Source: an uncultured Pseudoflavonifractor sp.
Lineage (GTDB): Bacteria > Bacillota > Clostridia > Oscillospirales > Oscillospiraceae
Direction: 5' to 3'
Assembly: GCA_947383685.1 (NCBI GenBank)
Contig: CANDEE010000051.1
Span: forward strand, 1-12,115
DNA length: 12,115 nt
The position numbers and the translations under genes were made by a program. The notes below the pieces were generated by a model that saw only the letters and a program-made list of their open reading frames with translations, was not told where the DNA came from and searched no databases. Positions 1-6,736 of the stretch are shown piece after piece (within the stretch, counting starts at the first letter, position 1; the number at the start of each line of letters is the position of its first letter).

Positions 1-46
1 AGATCCTCGGTAGTGACTGGAGTTCAGACGTGTGCTCTTCCGATCT
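1..46. other. Illumina P7-side sequencing adapter with 8-nt index (artefact)
   Basis: Positions 13-46 match the standard TruSeq read-2 adapter (begins GTGACTGGAGTTC, ends CTCTTCCGATCT). Positions 1-4 (AGAT) match the end of the P7 flow-cell oligo, and positions 5-12 (CCTCGGTA, reverse complement TACCGAGG) sit where the i7 index belongs. The biological sequence therefore starts at 47. This is untrimmed adapter at a contig end and should be masked. Read on the minus strand it adds adapter-derived residues to the MFS gene. Confidence 0.98.
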
Positions 47-1096
47 CGGCATAAGGCAACTTCCCACATAGGCGCTTGCCATCTGCACCCCGATAATGGC
101 CTGGGAGCGCTCCGCCCCAAAGAAGGCGGGGGTGGAGTGGATGATGCTGGGATAGATGGGGGCGCATCCCAGTCCCACCAGGATAAGCCCCGCCAGAGCC
201 ACCCCCGGCCCCGCAGGCAGGAGCAGGGCGGCGGCTCCCAGCAAAATAATGCCCTGGCCCAGCCGGATCATCTGGTGGTCGTCCAGCTTCAGGGTCAAAA
301 ACCCGCAAACGCCACGCCCCACGGTAATGCCCAGGTAGAAAAGCCCCGCATAGCCCGCCGCCGTCTCCGCGTCGATCCCCCGGGCCAGGGTCAGGTAGCT
401 TCCCGCCCAAAGCCCTGCCCCGGACTCCAGGGCACAGTAGCAAAAAAACATGGCGATGATGGCCCGTACACCGGGAATGGCGAAAATTTCCTTTAGGGAA
501 AGGGCCCGCTCCGCTGCGCCGCTGTCTCCATTCCCGGCAGCAGGGGCCTCTTTTCCCCGCCAGAGGGGAAGGGTCAAAACCAGCAGAGCCGTGAGAAAAA
601 CCTGCACCACGGCGATGATGCGGTAGCCCATATTCCACCCCAGGCCCCCGGTGAGGGCCCAGCCCATGACGTAAGGCCCCGCAGTGGCTCCCACGCCCCA
701 CATACAGTGGAGCCAGCTCATGTGGCGGCTGGCGTAGTGGAGGGCCACGTAGTTATTGAGGGCCGCGTCCACGCTCCCCGCCCCCAGGCCGTAGGGAACA
801 GCCCACAGGCACAGCATCCAAAAGGAATGGCTGATGGAGAAGCCGAAAAGGGCCGCCGCCGTCAGCCCCACGCTGACGGCGGTCACCTTGCCCGCCCCAA
901 AGCGGCGGGTCAGGCGGTCGCTCTGAAGACTGGAAAAAATGGTTCCCACAGAAATAATCATGGAAATGGCCCCAGCGTAGGACACCGGTACGCCAAACTG
1001 GGGATACATGGTGGGCCAGGCCGCCCCCAAAAGGGCGTCGGGCAGGCCCAGGCTGATAAAGGACAGGTAAATCATGGCAAGCAGCAGGTGGGTCAT
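47..1096 (-). CDS. MFS transporter, C-terminus missing (cut by adapter)
   Basis: This is a major facilitator superfamily permease of unknown substrate in the inner membrane. The minus-strand frame from ATG 1096 (MTHLLLAMIYLSFISLGLPD) stays open for 350 codons to base 47, where genomic sequence ends exactly on a codon boundary. It has successive hydrophobic segments and the MFS loop 2-3 signature region (residues about 56-70, SLQSDRLTRRFGAGK). It also has glycine-rich helices and a central cytoplasmic loop rich in Ala/Gly/Glu (about 183-200). Family members are usually about 390-410 residues, so roughly the last helix or two are missing. The start has a GGGG-type ribosome binding site 8 nt upstream; TTG 18 nt further up is possible but less likely. 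The frame continues through the adapter without a stop (RSEEHTSELQS...), which is not real protein. The fucose-permease-like look is only an impression; substrate not assignable. Confidence 0.85.
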
Positions 1097-1156
1097 GGTG
1101 AAAGCCCCTTTCAAAAATCTGTTGGAAAAGCGGCCCACAGAGTAAAAAGCCACAGG

Positions 1157-1174
1157 TGTCAAGTAAACTTTACA
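1157..1174. promoter_or_regulatory. Imperfect palindrome upstream of the MFS gene, possible operator/-35
   Basis: TGTCAAGTAAACTTTACA is an inverted repeat with one mismatched pair around a central AA. On the minus strand it contains a perfect TTGACA (1162-1157), but no acceptable -10 lies 16-18 nt downstream, so a complete promoter cannot be shown. It may be an operator for the MFS gene, or chance. Confidence 0.3.
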
Positions 1175-1193
1175 TTTTGGGAAATAATGCCAG

Positions 1194-1243
1194 AACTGAC
1201 CCCTTCGTTTGCCTCAAAATCAAAGCAAACAAAGGGGCCAGTT
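1194..1243 (-). terminator. Long stem-loop after the amidohydrolase gene
   Basis: Arms 1194-1212 and 1225-1243 pair over 19 bp with a 12-nt loop. In the minus-strand RNA the only imperfections are two G-U pairs. It begins 15 nt past the abgB-like stop codon. No clean U-tract follows (next bases TCTGGCATTATTTCC), so it may be a weak or factor-assisted terminator, or a stem that protects the mRNA 3' end, separating the amidohydrolase from the MFS gene. Confidence 0.6.
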
Positions 1244-1257
1244 TGTACAACTTTCAT

Positions 1258-2700
1258 TTAGTCGGGCACCACCGGCACCGCATCCTTGGGCGTAGGACAG
1301 GTATAACCCTCGGCGGTGGCCTTCTCGAATTCCTCCCTGGCCCTGGCCAGCAGCTCCGGCTTTTCCAAGAGGTCGATGGTGGCCGCCGCCATCACCTTGC
1401 CCGCATGGACTACCGCCTTGTGGGCGATAGACGTGCGTCCGATGGAAACGTTCTGCCAGCTATGTCCGGGGGCTCCATTGGGAAACGCCGCCACATGGAT
1501 CTGAACGGTGGGGGTAAGCCAGCTCACGTCCCCCACATCGGTGGACCCGGGGGTAAAGGCCTCCCCCTGGTAGAGAGGCATCAGAAACTCATTCATGGCG
1601 TGACCGCACTTCTCCCGCAGAGCCTTGACCTTTTCGGCAACGGCGGGGTCGTTCTTGGCTCCCTGACCGGGGAGTGCGTCCGCGCTGGGATAGGTCTTGG
1701 CAAGAGCGTCGGCAAAGGCGTGCTCCTCCGCCGTATAGGCGGGAACGCCCAGAGCCTGGAAGTTCTCATAGAGAACGGCCTCCAGGGTGTGGTTGGGAAT
1801 GGTGTCGGCAAGGCCGTCAATAAACTTTTTTTCAAAGGTAGTCCCGGTCATGAGGGCCGCGCCCTGAGCAATGTCGTCTACCCGCTTTTGAAGCTCCACC
1901 GCCTCAGCCACCCGGTTGGAGCGCACCATGTAGAGGACGCTGGCCTTGGGCTGAACCACGTTGGGGCTCCGCCCGCCCGCGTCGGTGATGGCGTAGTGGA
2001 TGCGGGCCTTGCTGGACATATGCTCCCGGAGGAACTGCACGCCGATGTTCATCAGCTCCACCCCGTCCAGGGCGCTGCGGCCCTTGTCGGGGGAGCCGGC
2101 GGCATGGGAGGCAATCCCGCGGAAGGTGTACTGGGTCTGAATGCAGGAGTTGGAGGAGCCGGTCGCTACCTCGTTGGCGTCGCCGGGATGCCAGGTAATG
2201 GCTGCGTCCAGGGTTTTCCACAGGCCGTCCCGGGCCATAAAGGCCTTGGCGGCGCCGCCCTCCTCGCCGGGGCAGCCGTAGAGGATCACGGTACCGGAGG
2301 TCTTGGTCTTTTCCAGATAGGCCTTCACGCCTAGTGCGGCAGCCATGGCCCCCGCTCCCAGCATATTGTGCCCGCAGCCGTGGCCGCAGCCGCCGAGGAC
2401 CAGCTCCTCCCGCTCTAAAGAGCCGGGCTTTTGGGAGAGGCCGGAGAGGGCGTCATACTCCGCCAGAATGCCGATGACGGGCCTGCCGCTGCCAAAGGAG
2501 GCGGAAAAGGCGGTGGCAATCTTGCAGATGCCCCTTTCCACCTGAAAGCCTTCCTTTTGCAGCGCCTCGCAATATTGATCCGCCGATTTTTCTTCCATAA
2601 GAGACAGCTCGGCGTAGTCCCAAATGGCGTCGGACACCTTCGCGATCAGATCGGCCTTGGCGTCAATGGCGGCAATGGCAGCTTGCTTATTTTGATCCAT
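1258..2700 (-). CDS. abgB: AbgB-like M20 family amidohydrolase
   Basis: Cytoplasmic metallo-amidohydrolase of the M20D/AbgB type (480 aa). E. coli AbgB, one subunit of p-aminobenzoyl-glutamate hydrolase, is almost the same length. The sequence agrees with AbgB across its length: WDYAE near residue 27, AEYDALSGLSQ (80-90), GHGCGHN (106-112, metal-binding Cys109/His111), YGCPGEEGG (141-149, Glu146/Glu147), WHPG (His171), then the dimerisation-domain motifs GIASHAAGSP and GRSALD, SPNVVQ, and STDVGDVSW plus GRTSIAHK near the C-terminus. It has no signal peptide. ATG 2700 has AGGGAGG 8 nt upstream; the frame runs open to 2853, but that part overlaps the ATPase gene. Last gene of the transporter operon, 22 nt after the ATPase. 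Such enzymes cleave the amide bond of acylated amino acids, dipeptides or conjugates; no AbgA partner is visible, and the true substrate is unknown. Confidence 0.9.
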   Translation of the reverse strand: MDQNKQAAIAAIDAKADLIAKVSDAIWDYAELSLMEEKSADQYCEALQKEGFQVERGICKIATAFSASFGSGRPVIGILAEYDALSGLSQKPGSLEREELVLGGCGHGCGHNMLGAGAMAAALGVKAYLEKTKTSGTVILYGCPGEEGGAAKAFMARDGLWKTLDAAITWHPGDANEVATGSSNSCIQTQYTFRGIASHAAGSPDKGRSALDGVELMNIGVQFLREHMSSKARIHYAITDAGGRSPNVVQPKASVLYMVRSNRVAEAVELQKRVDDIAQGAALMTGTTFEKKFIDGLADTIPNHTLEAVLYENFQALGVPAYTAEEHAFADALAKTYPSADALPGQGAKNDPAVAEKVKALREKCGHAMNEFLMPLYQGEAFTPGSTDVGDVSWLTPTVQIHVAAFPNGAPGHSWQNVSIGRTSIAHKAVVHAGKVMAAATIDLLEKPELLARAREEFEKATAEGYTCPTPKDAVPVVPD

Positions 2701-2722
2701 GGGAATGACCTCCCTTTGAAAA

Positions 2723-3508
2723 TTACAGAACTTTACTGAGAAAATCCTGAAGCCTGGGGTGCTGGGGATGCTCAAAGATGTCGGTGGGGGAGCCCTCCTC
2801 CAGCAGCTTGCCGCCGTCCATAAAGAGCACCCGATTGCCCACCTCCCGGGCAAAGCCCATCTCGTGGGTCACCACCACCATGGTCATGCCCTCCCGGGCA
2901 AGGCCCTTCATGACCTCCAGCACCTCCCCCACCATTTCGGGGTCCAGGGCGGAGGTAGGCTCGTCAAAGAGCATCACGTCGGGCTCCATGGCAAGGGCCC
3001 GGACAATGGCCACCCGCTGCTTCTGGCCGCCGGAGAGCTGGATGGGATAGGCTGCCGCCCGATCCTTCAGGCCCACCCTGTCCAGAAGGGCCAGGGCCTT
3101 CTCCTCGGCGGCTTTCTTATCCATCCCCTTGACCTTAATGGGGGCCAGGGTCATGTTATCCAGGATGGTCATGTGGGGAAACAGGTTAAAGTGCTGGAAG
3201 ACCATCCCCATCTTTTGACGGTGCTGGTCAATATTGACCTTCACCATCCGGCCCGACGTACTCTCCGCAGGAATATATTTTTTCTTGGTAATGTCCACCC
3301 CTTCAAAGAGGATGGAACCGCCGGTAGGGTCCTCCAGCAAATTCAGGGAGCGGAGGAAGGTGGACTTGCCGGAGCCGGAGGGGCCGATGACCACCATCAC
3401 GTCTCCCTTGTTGATGTCCACGGTGACCCCGTCCAGAGCCTTGATGGCCCCACGGTTATAGTACTTTTTCAGGTCCTTGACCTGAATCATTTTACCGGAC
3501 GTCGCCAC
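2723..3508 (-). CDS. Polar amino acid ABC transporter, ATP-binding protein (GlnQ/HisP type)
   Basis: This nucleotide-binding subunit energises the permease encoded just upstream. From GTG 3508 it has 261 residues: Walker A GPSGSGKST (42-50), Q-loop Gln105 (VFQHFNLFPH), signature LSGGQKQR (158-165), Walker B VMLFDEP (178-184), D-loop SALD and switch His215 (VVTHE). The order and the LFPHMT and FDEPTSALDPEMVGEVL motifs are typical of the amino-acid (PAAT) family. Start choice: GTG 3508 has AAGGAGG 7 nt upstream, whereas ATG 3490 in the same frame has no ribosome binding site at a usable distance; ATG would give 255 aa. With GTG the gene overlaps the permease by 17 bases, suggesting translational coupling. 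An extra lysine-rich stretch of about 20 residues (about 73-98) precedes the Q-loop relative to short family members. The substrate cannot be read from this subunit. Confidence 0.93.
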   Translation of the reverse strand: MATSGKMIQVKDLKKYYNRGAIKALDGVTVDINKGDVMVVIGPSGSGKSTFLRSLNLLEDPTGGSILFEGVDITKKKYIPAESTSGRMVKVNIDQHRQKMGMVFQHFNLFPHMTILDNMTLAPIKVKGMDKKAAEEKALALLDRVGLKDRAAAYPIQLSGGQKQRVAIVRALAMEPDVMLFDEPTSALDPEMVGEVLEVMKGLAREGMTMVVVTHEMGFAREVGNRVLFMDGGKLLEEGSPTDIFEHPQHPRLQDFLSKVL

Positions 3509-4310
3509 GGCGCATCCTCCTTTCCACATAGGCAATGAGCTTGCTGGTGGGGAAGCACAGGCAGAAGTAGATGGCTGTGGCCACCAGCAGCGGCTCCATA
3601 ATAATGAAGGTCGCACCCTTCACCGCATTGACGGCGTACATAATGTCCTGTACGCCGATGGTCCAGGTGATGGCGGACTCCTTGATGATGACCACAAACT
3701 CGTTGGCAATGGCGGGCAGGATGTTTTTCAGCGCCTGGGGCAGAATAATGTGCCGCAGGGTCTGAAGCTGACCCAGTCCCAGAGAGCGGGCCGCCTCGGT
3801 CTGGCCTCCGTCCACCGACTGAAGGCCGGAGCGGATAATCTCGCAGAGATACGCCCCCGAGTTAAGGCCCAGGGCCACCACACCGGGAAAGAACCGGTCA
3901 AAGCGCACCGAGCCGAACATGGTAAAGGCGGGCAGCTTGATCATGCTGAATACGCCGTAGTAGATAATCATGATCTGAACTACCATAGGGGTGGACCGCC
4001 AAATTTCCACATAGGCGGTAGCCAAAAAGCTCAGGGGATTAAAGCGCCCCAGGTGGTAAAGAAAGCCGCTGTCCAGCTTGTTGCCCTCTTTGTCCCGCTC
4101 AAAAAAGCCAAAGGCCTTGGGGGCGGCATGGGAGAGCATGAGGAAGGGCCGGAAATTGCTCATCCGCAGCCCCGCCAGGGCCAGGGCCAGCACAAAGCCA
4201 ATGGCCACCGTCAGCAGGGCCAGTAAAACGGTGACGGCCAGGCCGTCCTTAAACATCTGTATGTAGGGCAGCATTTTGGGGAAGTTCTCAACTTTGATAA
4301 AATTTCCCAT
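3492..4310 (-). CDS. Polar amino acid ABC transporter permease (HisM/GlnP type)
   Basis: Membrane channel subunit, 272 aa, that pairs with the adjacent binding lipoprotein and ATPase. Hydrophobic segments lie at about 22-48, 94-124, 138-160, 195-215 and 238-262. The family region FLATAYVEIWRSTPMVVQ (95-112) is clear. The EAA coupling loop begins at TEAARSLGLG (171-180) and continues to ILPQALKNILPA (189-200); it contacts the ATPase. Start ATG 4310 has AAGGAG 7 nt upstream. A polar stretch at about 59-92 (HAAPKAFGFFERDKEG and following) separates the first helix from the conserved TAYVE region. Most HisM/GlnP proteins of about 215-230 residues lack it, which explains the greater length. The gene lies 89 nt after the binding-protein gene, with a perfect stem-loop between them. 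Confidence 0.92.
   Translation of the reverse strand: MGNFIKVENFPKMLPYIQMFKDGLAVTVLLALLTVAIGFVLALALAGLRMSNFRPFLMLSHAAPKAFGFFERDKEGNKLDSGFLYHLGRFNPLSFLATAYVEIWRSTPMVVQIMIIYYGVFSMIKLPAFTMFGSVRFDRFFPGVVALGLNSGAYLCEIIRSGLQSVDGGQTEAARSLGLGQLQTLRHIILPQALKNILPAIANEFVVIIKESAITWTIGVQDIMYAVNAVKGATFIIMEPLLVATAIYFCLCFPTSKLIAYVERRMRRGDVR
3516..3522 (-). promoter_or_regulatory. Ribosome binding site that decides the ATPase start
   Basis: AAGGAGG inside the permease 3' end lies 7 nt before GTG 3508 and 25 nt before ATG 3490. It supports the GTG start and coupled translation of the ATPase with the permease. Confidence 0.65.
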
Positions 4311-4344
4311 GGTGGTTCTCCTTTCGGTTCCGGGCCGGGATAGA

Positions 4345-4379
4345 CCGATTCCTCCCCGGATAGGCCGGGGAGGAATCGG
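4345..4379 (-). terminator. Perfect 15-bp intercistronic stem-loop
   Basis: CCGATTCCTCCCCGG (4345-4359) and its exact reverse complement (4365-4379) flank a 5-nt loop, between the binding-protein stop and the permease start. No U-run follows. Such structures behind binding-protein genes commonly act as partial terminators or mRNA 3'-end protectors, which gives an excess of binding protein over permease. That role is inferred here. Confidence 0.7.
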
Positions 4380-4399
4380 AAAGCGACTTTGTAAGGGGA

Positions 4400-5335
4400 T
4401 CAGCCGTCCAGCAGGCCCTCGATGATCTCGCCGCTGGCAAGCTCGTTAGCCTCTGCCACAAACTTGTCCATGCTGCCGTCCTCCAGAGCGGCCTTGATGG
4501 CCAGGTTCACCGCCGCCAGCAGGGCGGGGTTGTCCTTCTGGACGCCAATGGCGGAGCCGGCAGCAGCCGCGTAAGGCACATCCAAAGCTACATACAGCTC
4601 GGGATAGTTCACGGCGTAGCTTTCAGCCACGGCGGTCTCAATGTAGGCGCCGTCCATCTTCTCAGCCAGCAGCTCCGCAATGATCTCGGTGACCTTGCTG
4701 AGCTGAACCTGGGCGGCGTCGGGACTGTTCTGCTGCATCAAATCCACCTGGATGGAGCCCACCTGGGCACCGATCTGGTACTCAGGCTTATTGGTAGCGG
4801 CCAAATCGGGAAACTTATCCTTGTTCTTCTCCAGGCAGACAAAGGATTGACCGCCCAGATAATAAATCTCGGAGAAGTCCATAATGCCCTCCCGCTTGGG
4901 GTCAGGGGAAAGGCCCGCCATGCCCAGGTCCACAGACTTGGTCTGCAGCTCCATCAGCACACCGTCAAAGTCAATGGGGACTACTTCCAGCTCCAGGCCC
5001 AGGAAGTCGGCCACATAACCGGCAAGACCCATATCAAAGCCGGCGATATGGGGATTTCCGGCCTCATCAACGGCATAGAACTCATAGGGGGCAAAGTCAG
5101 GGCTGGTAGCCACGGTGAGCTTGCCGGCGGTAACGGTCTGGAGCAGGGGCTTGAGCTCCTCAATGGTCATTTCACTGTAATCCTTCTTTGTGGCTGCGCT
5201 CTCCACGGGAGCCTTGGACTCCGGCGCGGGGGTGGGGGTGGCGGTGGTCCCGCCGCCGCAGCCGGCCAGCAGGGTCAGGCTCATGGCGGCGCTCAGGCCC
5301 AGAGCCACAATTTTCTTCACAGACAGGTTCTTCAT
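4400..5335 (-). CDS. Family 3 amino-acid-binding lipoprotein of the operon (SBP1)
   Basis: Extracytoplasmic substrate-binding lipoprotein, 311 aa from ATG 5335. It has a Lys-rich start, a hydrophobic signal (about 9-22) and lipobox LLAGC with Cys26 as the likely lipidation site, then a Pro/Ala/Thr/Glu linker (about 30-50). The periplasmic-binding-protein-like fold of the PAAT group follows: SPDFAPYEF (78-86), AGFD (98-101), PIDFDGVLMELQ (120-131), AGLSPDPKRE (140-149) with Arg148, the likely alpha-carboxylate ligand, and MDFSEIYY. Glu233 (DGAYIETAVAESY) sits where many relatives have the Asp that binds the alpha-amino group. Start choice: ATG 5335 matches the start of the paralogue and has GGAG 9 nt upstream; ATGs at 5341 and 5350 are also in frame. 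First gene of the operon, preceded by a good sigma-A promoter. Substrate unknown beyond an amino-acid-like ligand. Confidence 0.92.
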   Translation of the reverse strand: MKNLSVKKIVALGLSAAMSLTLLAGCGGGTTATPTPAPESKAPVESAATKKDYSEMTIEELKPLLQTVTAGKLTVATSPDFAPYEFYAVDEAGNPHIAGFDMGLAGYVADFLGLELEVVPIDFDGVLMELQTKSVDLGMAGLSPDPKREGIMDFSEIYYLGGQSFVCLEKNKDKFPDLAATNKPEYQIGAQVGSIQVDLMQQNSPDAAQVQLSKVTEIIAELLAEKMDGAYIETAVAESYAVNYPELYVALDVPYAAAAGSAIGVQKDNPALLAAVNLAIKAALEDGSMDKFVAEANELASGEIIEGLLDG

Positions 5336-5367
5336 TTTCATACACTCCATTTCCTCTTGTGGGGATA

Positions 5368-5402
5368 TGCATGATTATACACGTTTTTCATACATCATGC
5401 AA
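5368..5402 (-). promoter_or_regulatory. Sigma-A promoter with operator-like element for SBP1 operon
   Basis: On the minus strand, TTGCAT (5402-5397), a 17-nt spacer and a perfect TATAAT (5379-5374) precede the SBP1 start by about 40 nt. The -10 lies inside TGTATAATCATGCA (5381-5368), a degenerate version of the perfect palindrome at the same place in the SBP2 promoter. The matching location suggests one shared regulator. Confidence 0.8.
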
Positions 5403-5417
5403 CCCAAAATGTCTGGT

Positions 5418-5434
5418 GGTTTTTCACAAAAACC
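5418..5434. repeat. Short inverted repeat upstream of the SBP1 promoter
   Basis: GGTTTTTCACAAAAACC is a perfect 7-bp inverted repeat with a 3-nt loop, 15 bp upstream of the -35. It could be a binding site, or part of a weak 3' end of SBP2 transcripts; no other terminator is visible for SBP2. Function is not established. Confidence 0.4.
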
Positions 5435-5530
5435 ATTATCTCTCATAGACTTTTCCATGGCAAACCGTTTAATATGCCCGATTTTTATGAATATCAAGGT
5501 GAATATTATGCATATTTAGGATGAATTTTG

Positions 5531-6496
5531 TCAGCTCTGCACCTTCCCGTTCGCGTCCAGCAGGCCCTCGTAGGTGGCGCCCTCCGCCAAAGCCTTGGCT
5601 TCCGCCTTAAACTCCTCCATTTTCCCGCTCTCCACAGCCTCGGTAACAGCCAGGTTGATGGCGGCCAGCAGGGCGGGGTTATCCTTTACCACGCCCACAC
5701 AGGTGCTGTCGGAGGTGGGGTTTTCCACGTCCAGGATCACGCACAGCTCCGGGTACTGCTTGGCGTAGTTCTCCGCAGTAGTGGTGGAGATATAGGCCCC
5801 GTCCAGCTTGCCTGAGACCAGCTCGGCTACAATGTCGGTGACCTTGGAAAGCTGTACGATGTTGGAGTTGGGGCTGTAAATCTCCGCCAGTTGGAGCTGG
5901 ATGGAGCCCAGCTGAGCGCCGATGTCATACTCCGCCTTGTTGGTGGCCTCAATGTCCGGGAACTGCTCCTTGTTGCTCTGGAGGCACACAAAGGACTGGC
6001 CGTCGCCGGAGTAGGGGGTGGAGAAATCCATAATGCTCTCCCGCTTGGGGTCGTTGGCAAGCCCCGCGATGGCCATGTCGGCGGACTTGGTTTGCAGCTC
6101 CATCAGTACGCCGTTGAAGTCGATGGGCACAATCTCCAGCTCCAGGCCGATGTAGTCGGCAATGAAGTAGCCCAGGGCCACGTCGTGGCCCGCCAGGGTG
6201 GGATTTCCTGCCTCGTCAATGGCGTAGAATTCGGCGGGGGCAAAGTCGGGGCTGGTGACCATGGTGAGCTTGCCGTCAGCCACGGTTTGGAGCAGGGGCT
6301 TTAGCTCCTCCAGAGTCATTTCGCTGTAATCCTTTTCCGGGGCGGCGCTCTCCACAGGAGCCGTGCTCTCTGTGGGAGCCCCGGACACCGGGGCCGGAGT
6401 CTCGGCCCCTCCGCCGCCGCAGCCGGTCAGCAGGGACAGGCTCATGGCGGCGCTCAGGCCCAGAGCCAGAAATTTCTTTGCACTTAAATGCTTCAT
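5531..6496 (-). CDS. Orphan family 3 binding lipoprotein (SBP2), paralogue of SBP1
   Basis: Substrate-binding lipoprotein, 321 aa, closely related to SBP1 over its whole length. Shared blocks include KKDYSEM/EKDYSEM, EELKPLLQTV, LMELQTKS, DPKRE and KDNPALLAA. Signal region residues 1-25, lipobox LLTGC with Cys26, then a Pro/Thr/Glu linker. ATG 6496 has AAGGAG 10 nt upstream. It has its own promoter but no permease or ATPase beside it; it ends about 195 bases before the SBP1 start, so it probably shares that channel. By eye alignment several pocket positions differ from SBP1: Ala88 for Tyr84, His104 for Phe100, Ala147 for Ser143, and Ser237 for Glu233 where relatives hold the alpha-amino group. 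Arg152, the likely carboxylate ligand, is kept. This points to a carboxylate ligand without a normal free amino group, which is inference. Confidence 0.92.
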   Translation of the reverse strand: MKHLSAKKFLALGLSAAMSLSLLTGCGGGGAETPAPVSGAPTESTAPVESAAPEKDYSEMTLEELKPLLQTVADGKLTMVTSPDFAPAEFYAIDEAGNPTLAGHDVALGYFIADYIGLELEIVPIDFNGVLMELQTKSADMAIAGLANDPKRESIMDFSTPYSGDGQSFVCLQSNKEQFPDIEATNKAEYDIGAQLGSIQLQLAEIYSPNSNIVQLSKVTDIVAELVSGKLDGAYISTTTAENYAKQYPELCVILDVENPTSDSTCVGVVKDNPALLAAINLAVTEAVESGKMEEFKAEAKALAEGATYEGLLDANGKVQS

Positions 6497-6522
6497 AGGG
6501 GATGCACTCCTTTTTCCTCTCG

Positions 6523-6561
6523 GGATGTGTATAATTATACATATCCTATTCAAAAATGCAA
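6523..6561 (-). promoter_or_regulatory. Sigma-A promoter with 24-bp near-perfect palindrome for SBP2
   Basis: On the minus strand, TTGCAT (6561-6556), a 16-nt spacer and a perfect TATAAT (6539-6534). The -10 lies inside TGTATAATTATACA (6528-6541), a perfect 14-bp palindrome. This extends to 6523-6546 (GGAT...ATCC) with a single mismatched pair. Overlap with the -10 suggests repression. It has the size and symmetry of an ArgR (ARG) box, TGAATAATTATTCA, differing at one symmetric pair; the regulator is not proven. Confidence 0.8.
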
Positions 6562-6656
6562 CCCCAAATTTGCCGTCATTTTTAACAAAATGCAGATGCT
6601 TGTCCTGTTGTCCTTCAGGCGAATCGTTGCTTTGATCCTTTGTTCTGCATATTTCT

Positions 6657-6671
6657 ATGAATATTATTCAT
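6657..6671. promoter_or_regulatory. ATGAATATTATTCAT palindrome
   Basis: Perfect 7-bp arms around a single central base, between the kinase terminator and the SBP2 promoter (about 95 bp upstream of its -35). It resembles ARG-box half sites (TGAAT/ATTCA) but with a 3-bp rather than 4-bp centre. Possible distal operator; AT-rich, so chance is plausible. Confidence 0.3.
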
Positions 6672-6679
6672 TTTACCAC

Positions 6680-6715
6680 AAAAAAGTCCGGCGCTCCCCT
6701 ATAGGAGCGCCGGGC
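6680..6715 (-). terminator. Rho-independent terminator of the kinase gene
   Basis: In the minus-strand RNA, GCCCGGCGCTCC (6715-6704) pairs with GGAGCGCCGGAC (6697-6686) over 12 bp (one G-U) around a 6-nt loop and is followed by six U (6685-6680). It lies 21 nt past the kinase stop codon. Confidence 0.93.
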
Positions 6716-6736
6716 CTCTGAATCCACATTTTTTAC

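Noticed and set aside
24..701. 225-codon minus-strand frame ending in EIGRAHV
   Set aside because: Wrong frame across the MFS gene; Gly/Arg/Pro/His-rich, and its end is translated adapter. The MFS frame is open without a stop from 1096 to the edge.
1156..2334. 392-codon open frame on the plus strand
   Set aside because: Antisense shadow of the AbgB-like gene, whose catalytic motifs are intact on the minus strand.
2701..2853. Longer N-terminus for the amidohydrolase
   Set aside because: It would overlap the ATPase gene and lacks family similarity; ATG 2700 has a good ribosome binding site and gives the AbgB length.
3509..3616. Longer N-terminus for the amino acid ABC ATPase
   Set aside because: It overlaps the conserved end of the permease by over 100 bases; GTG 3508 has the ribosome binding site.
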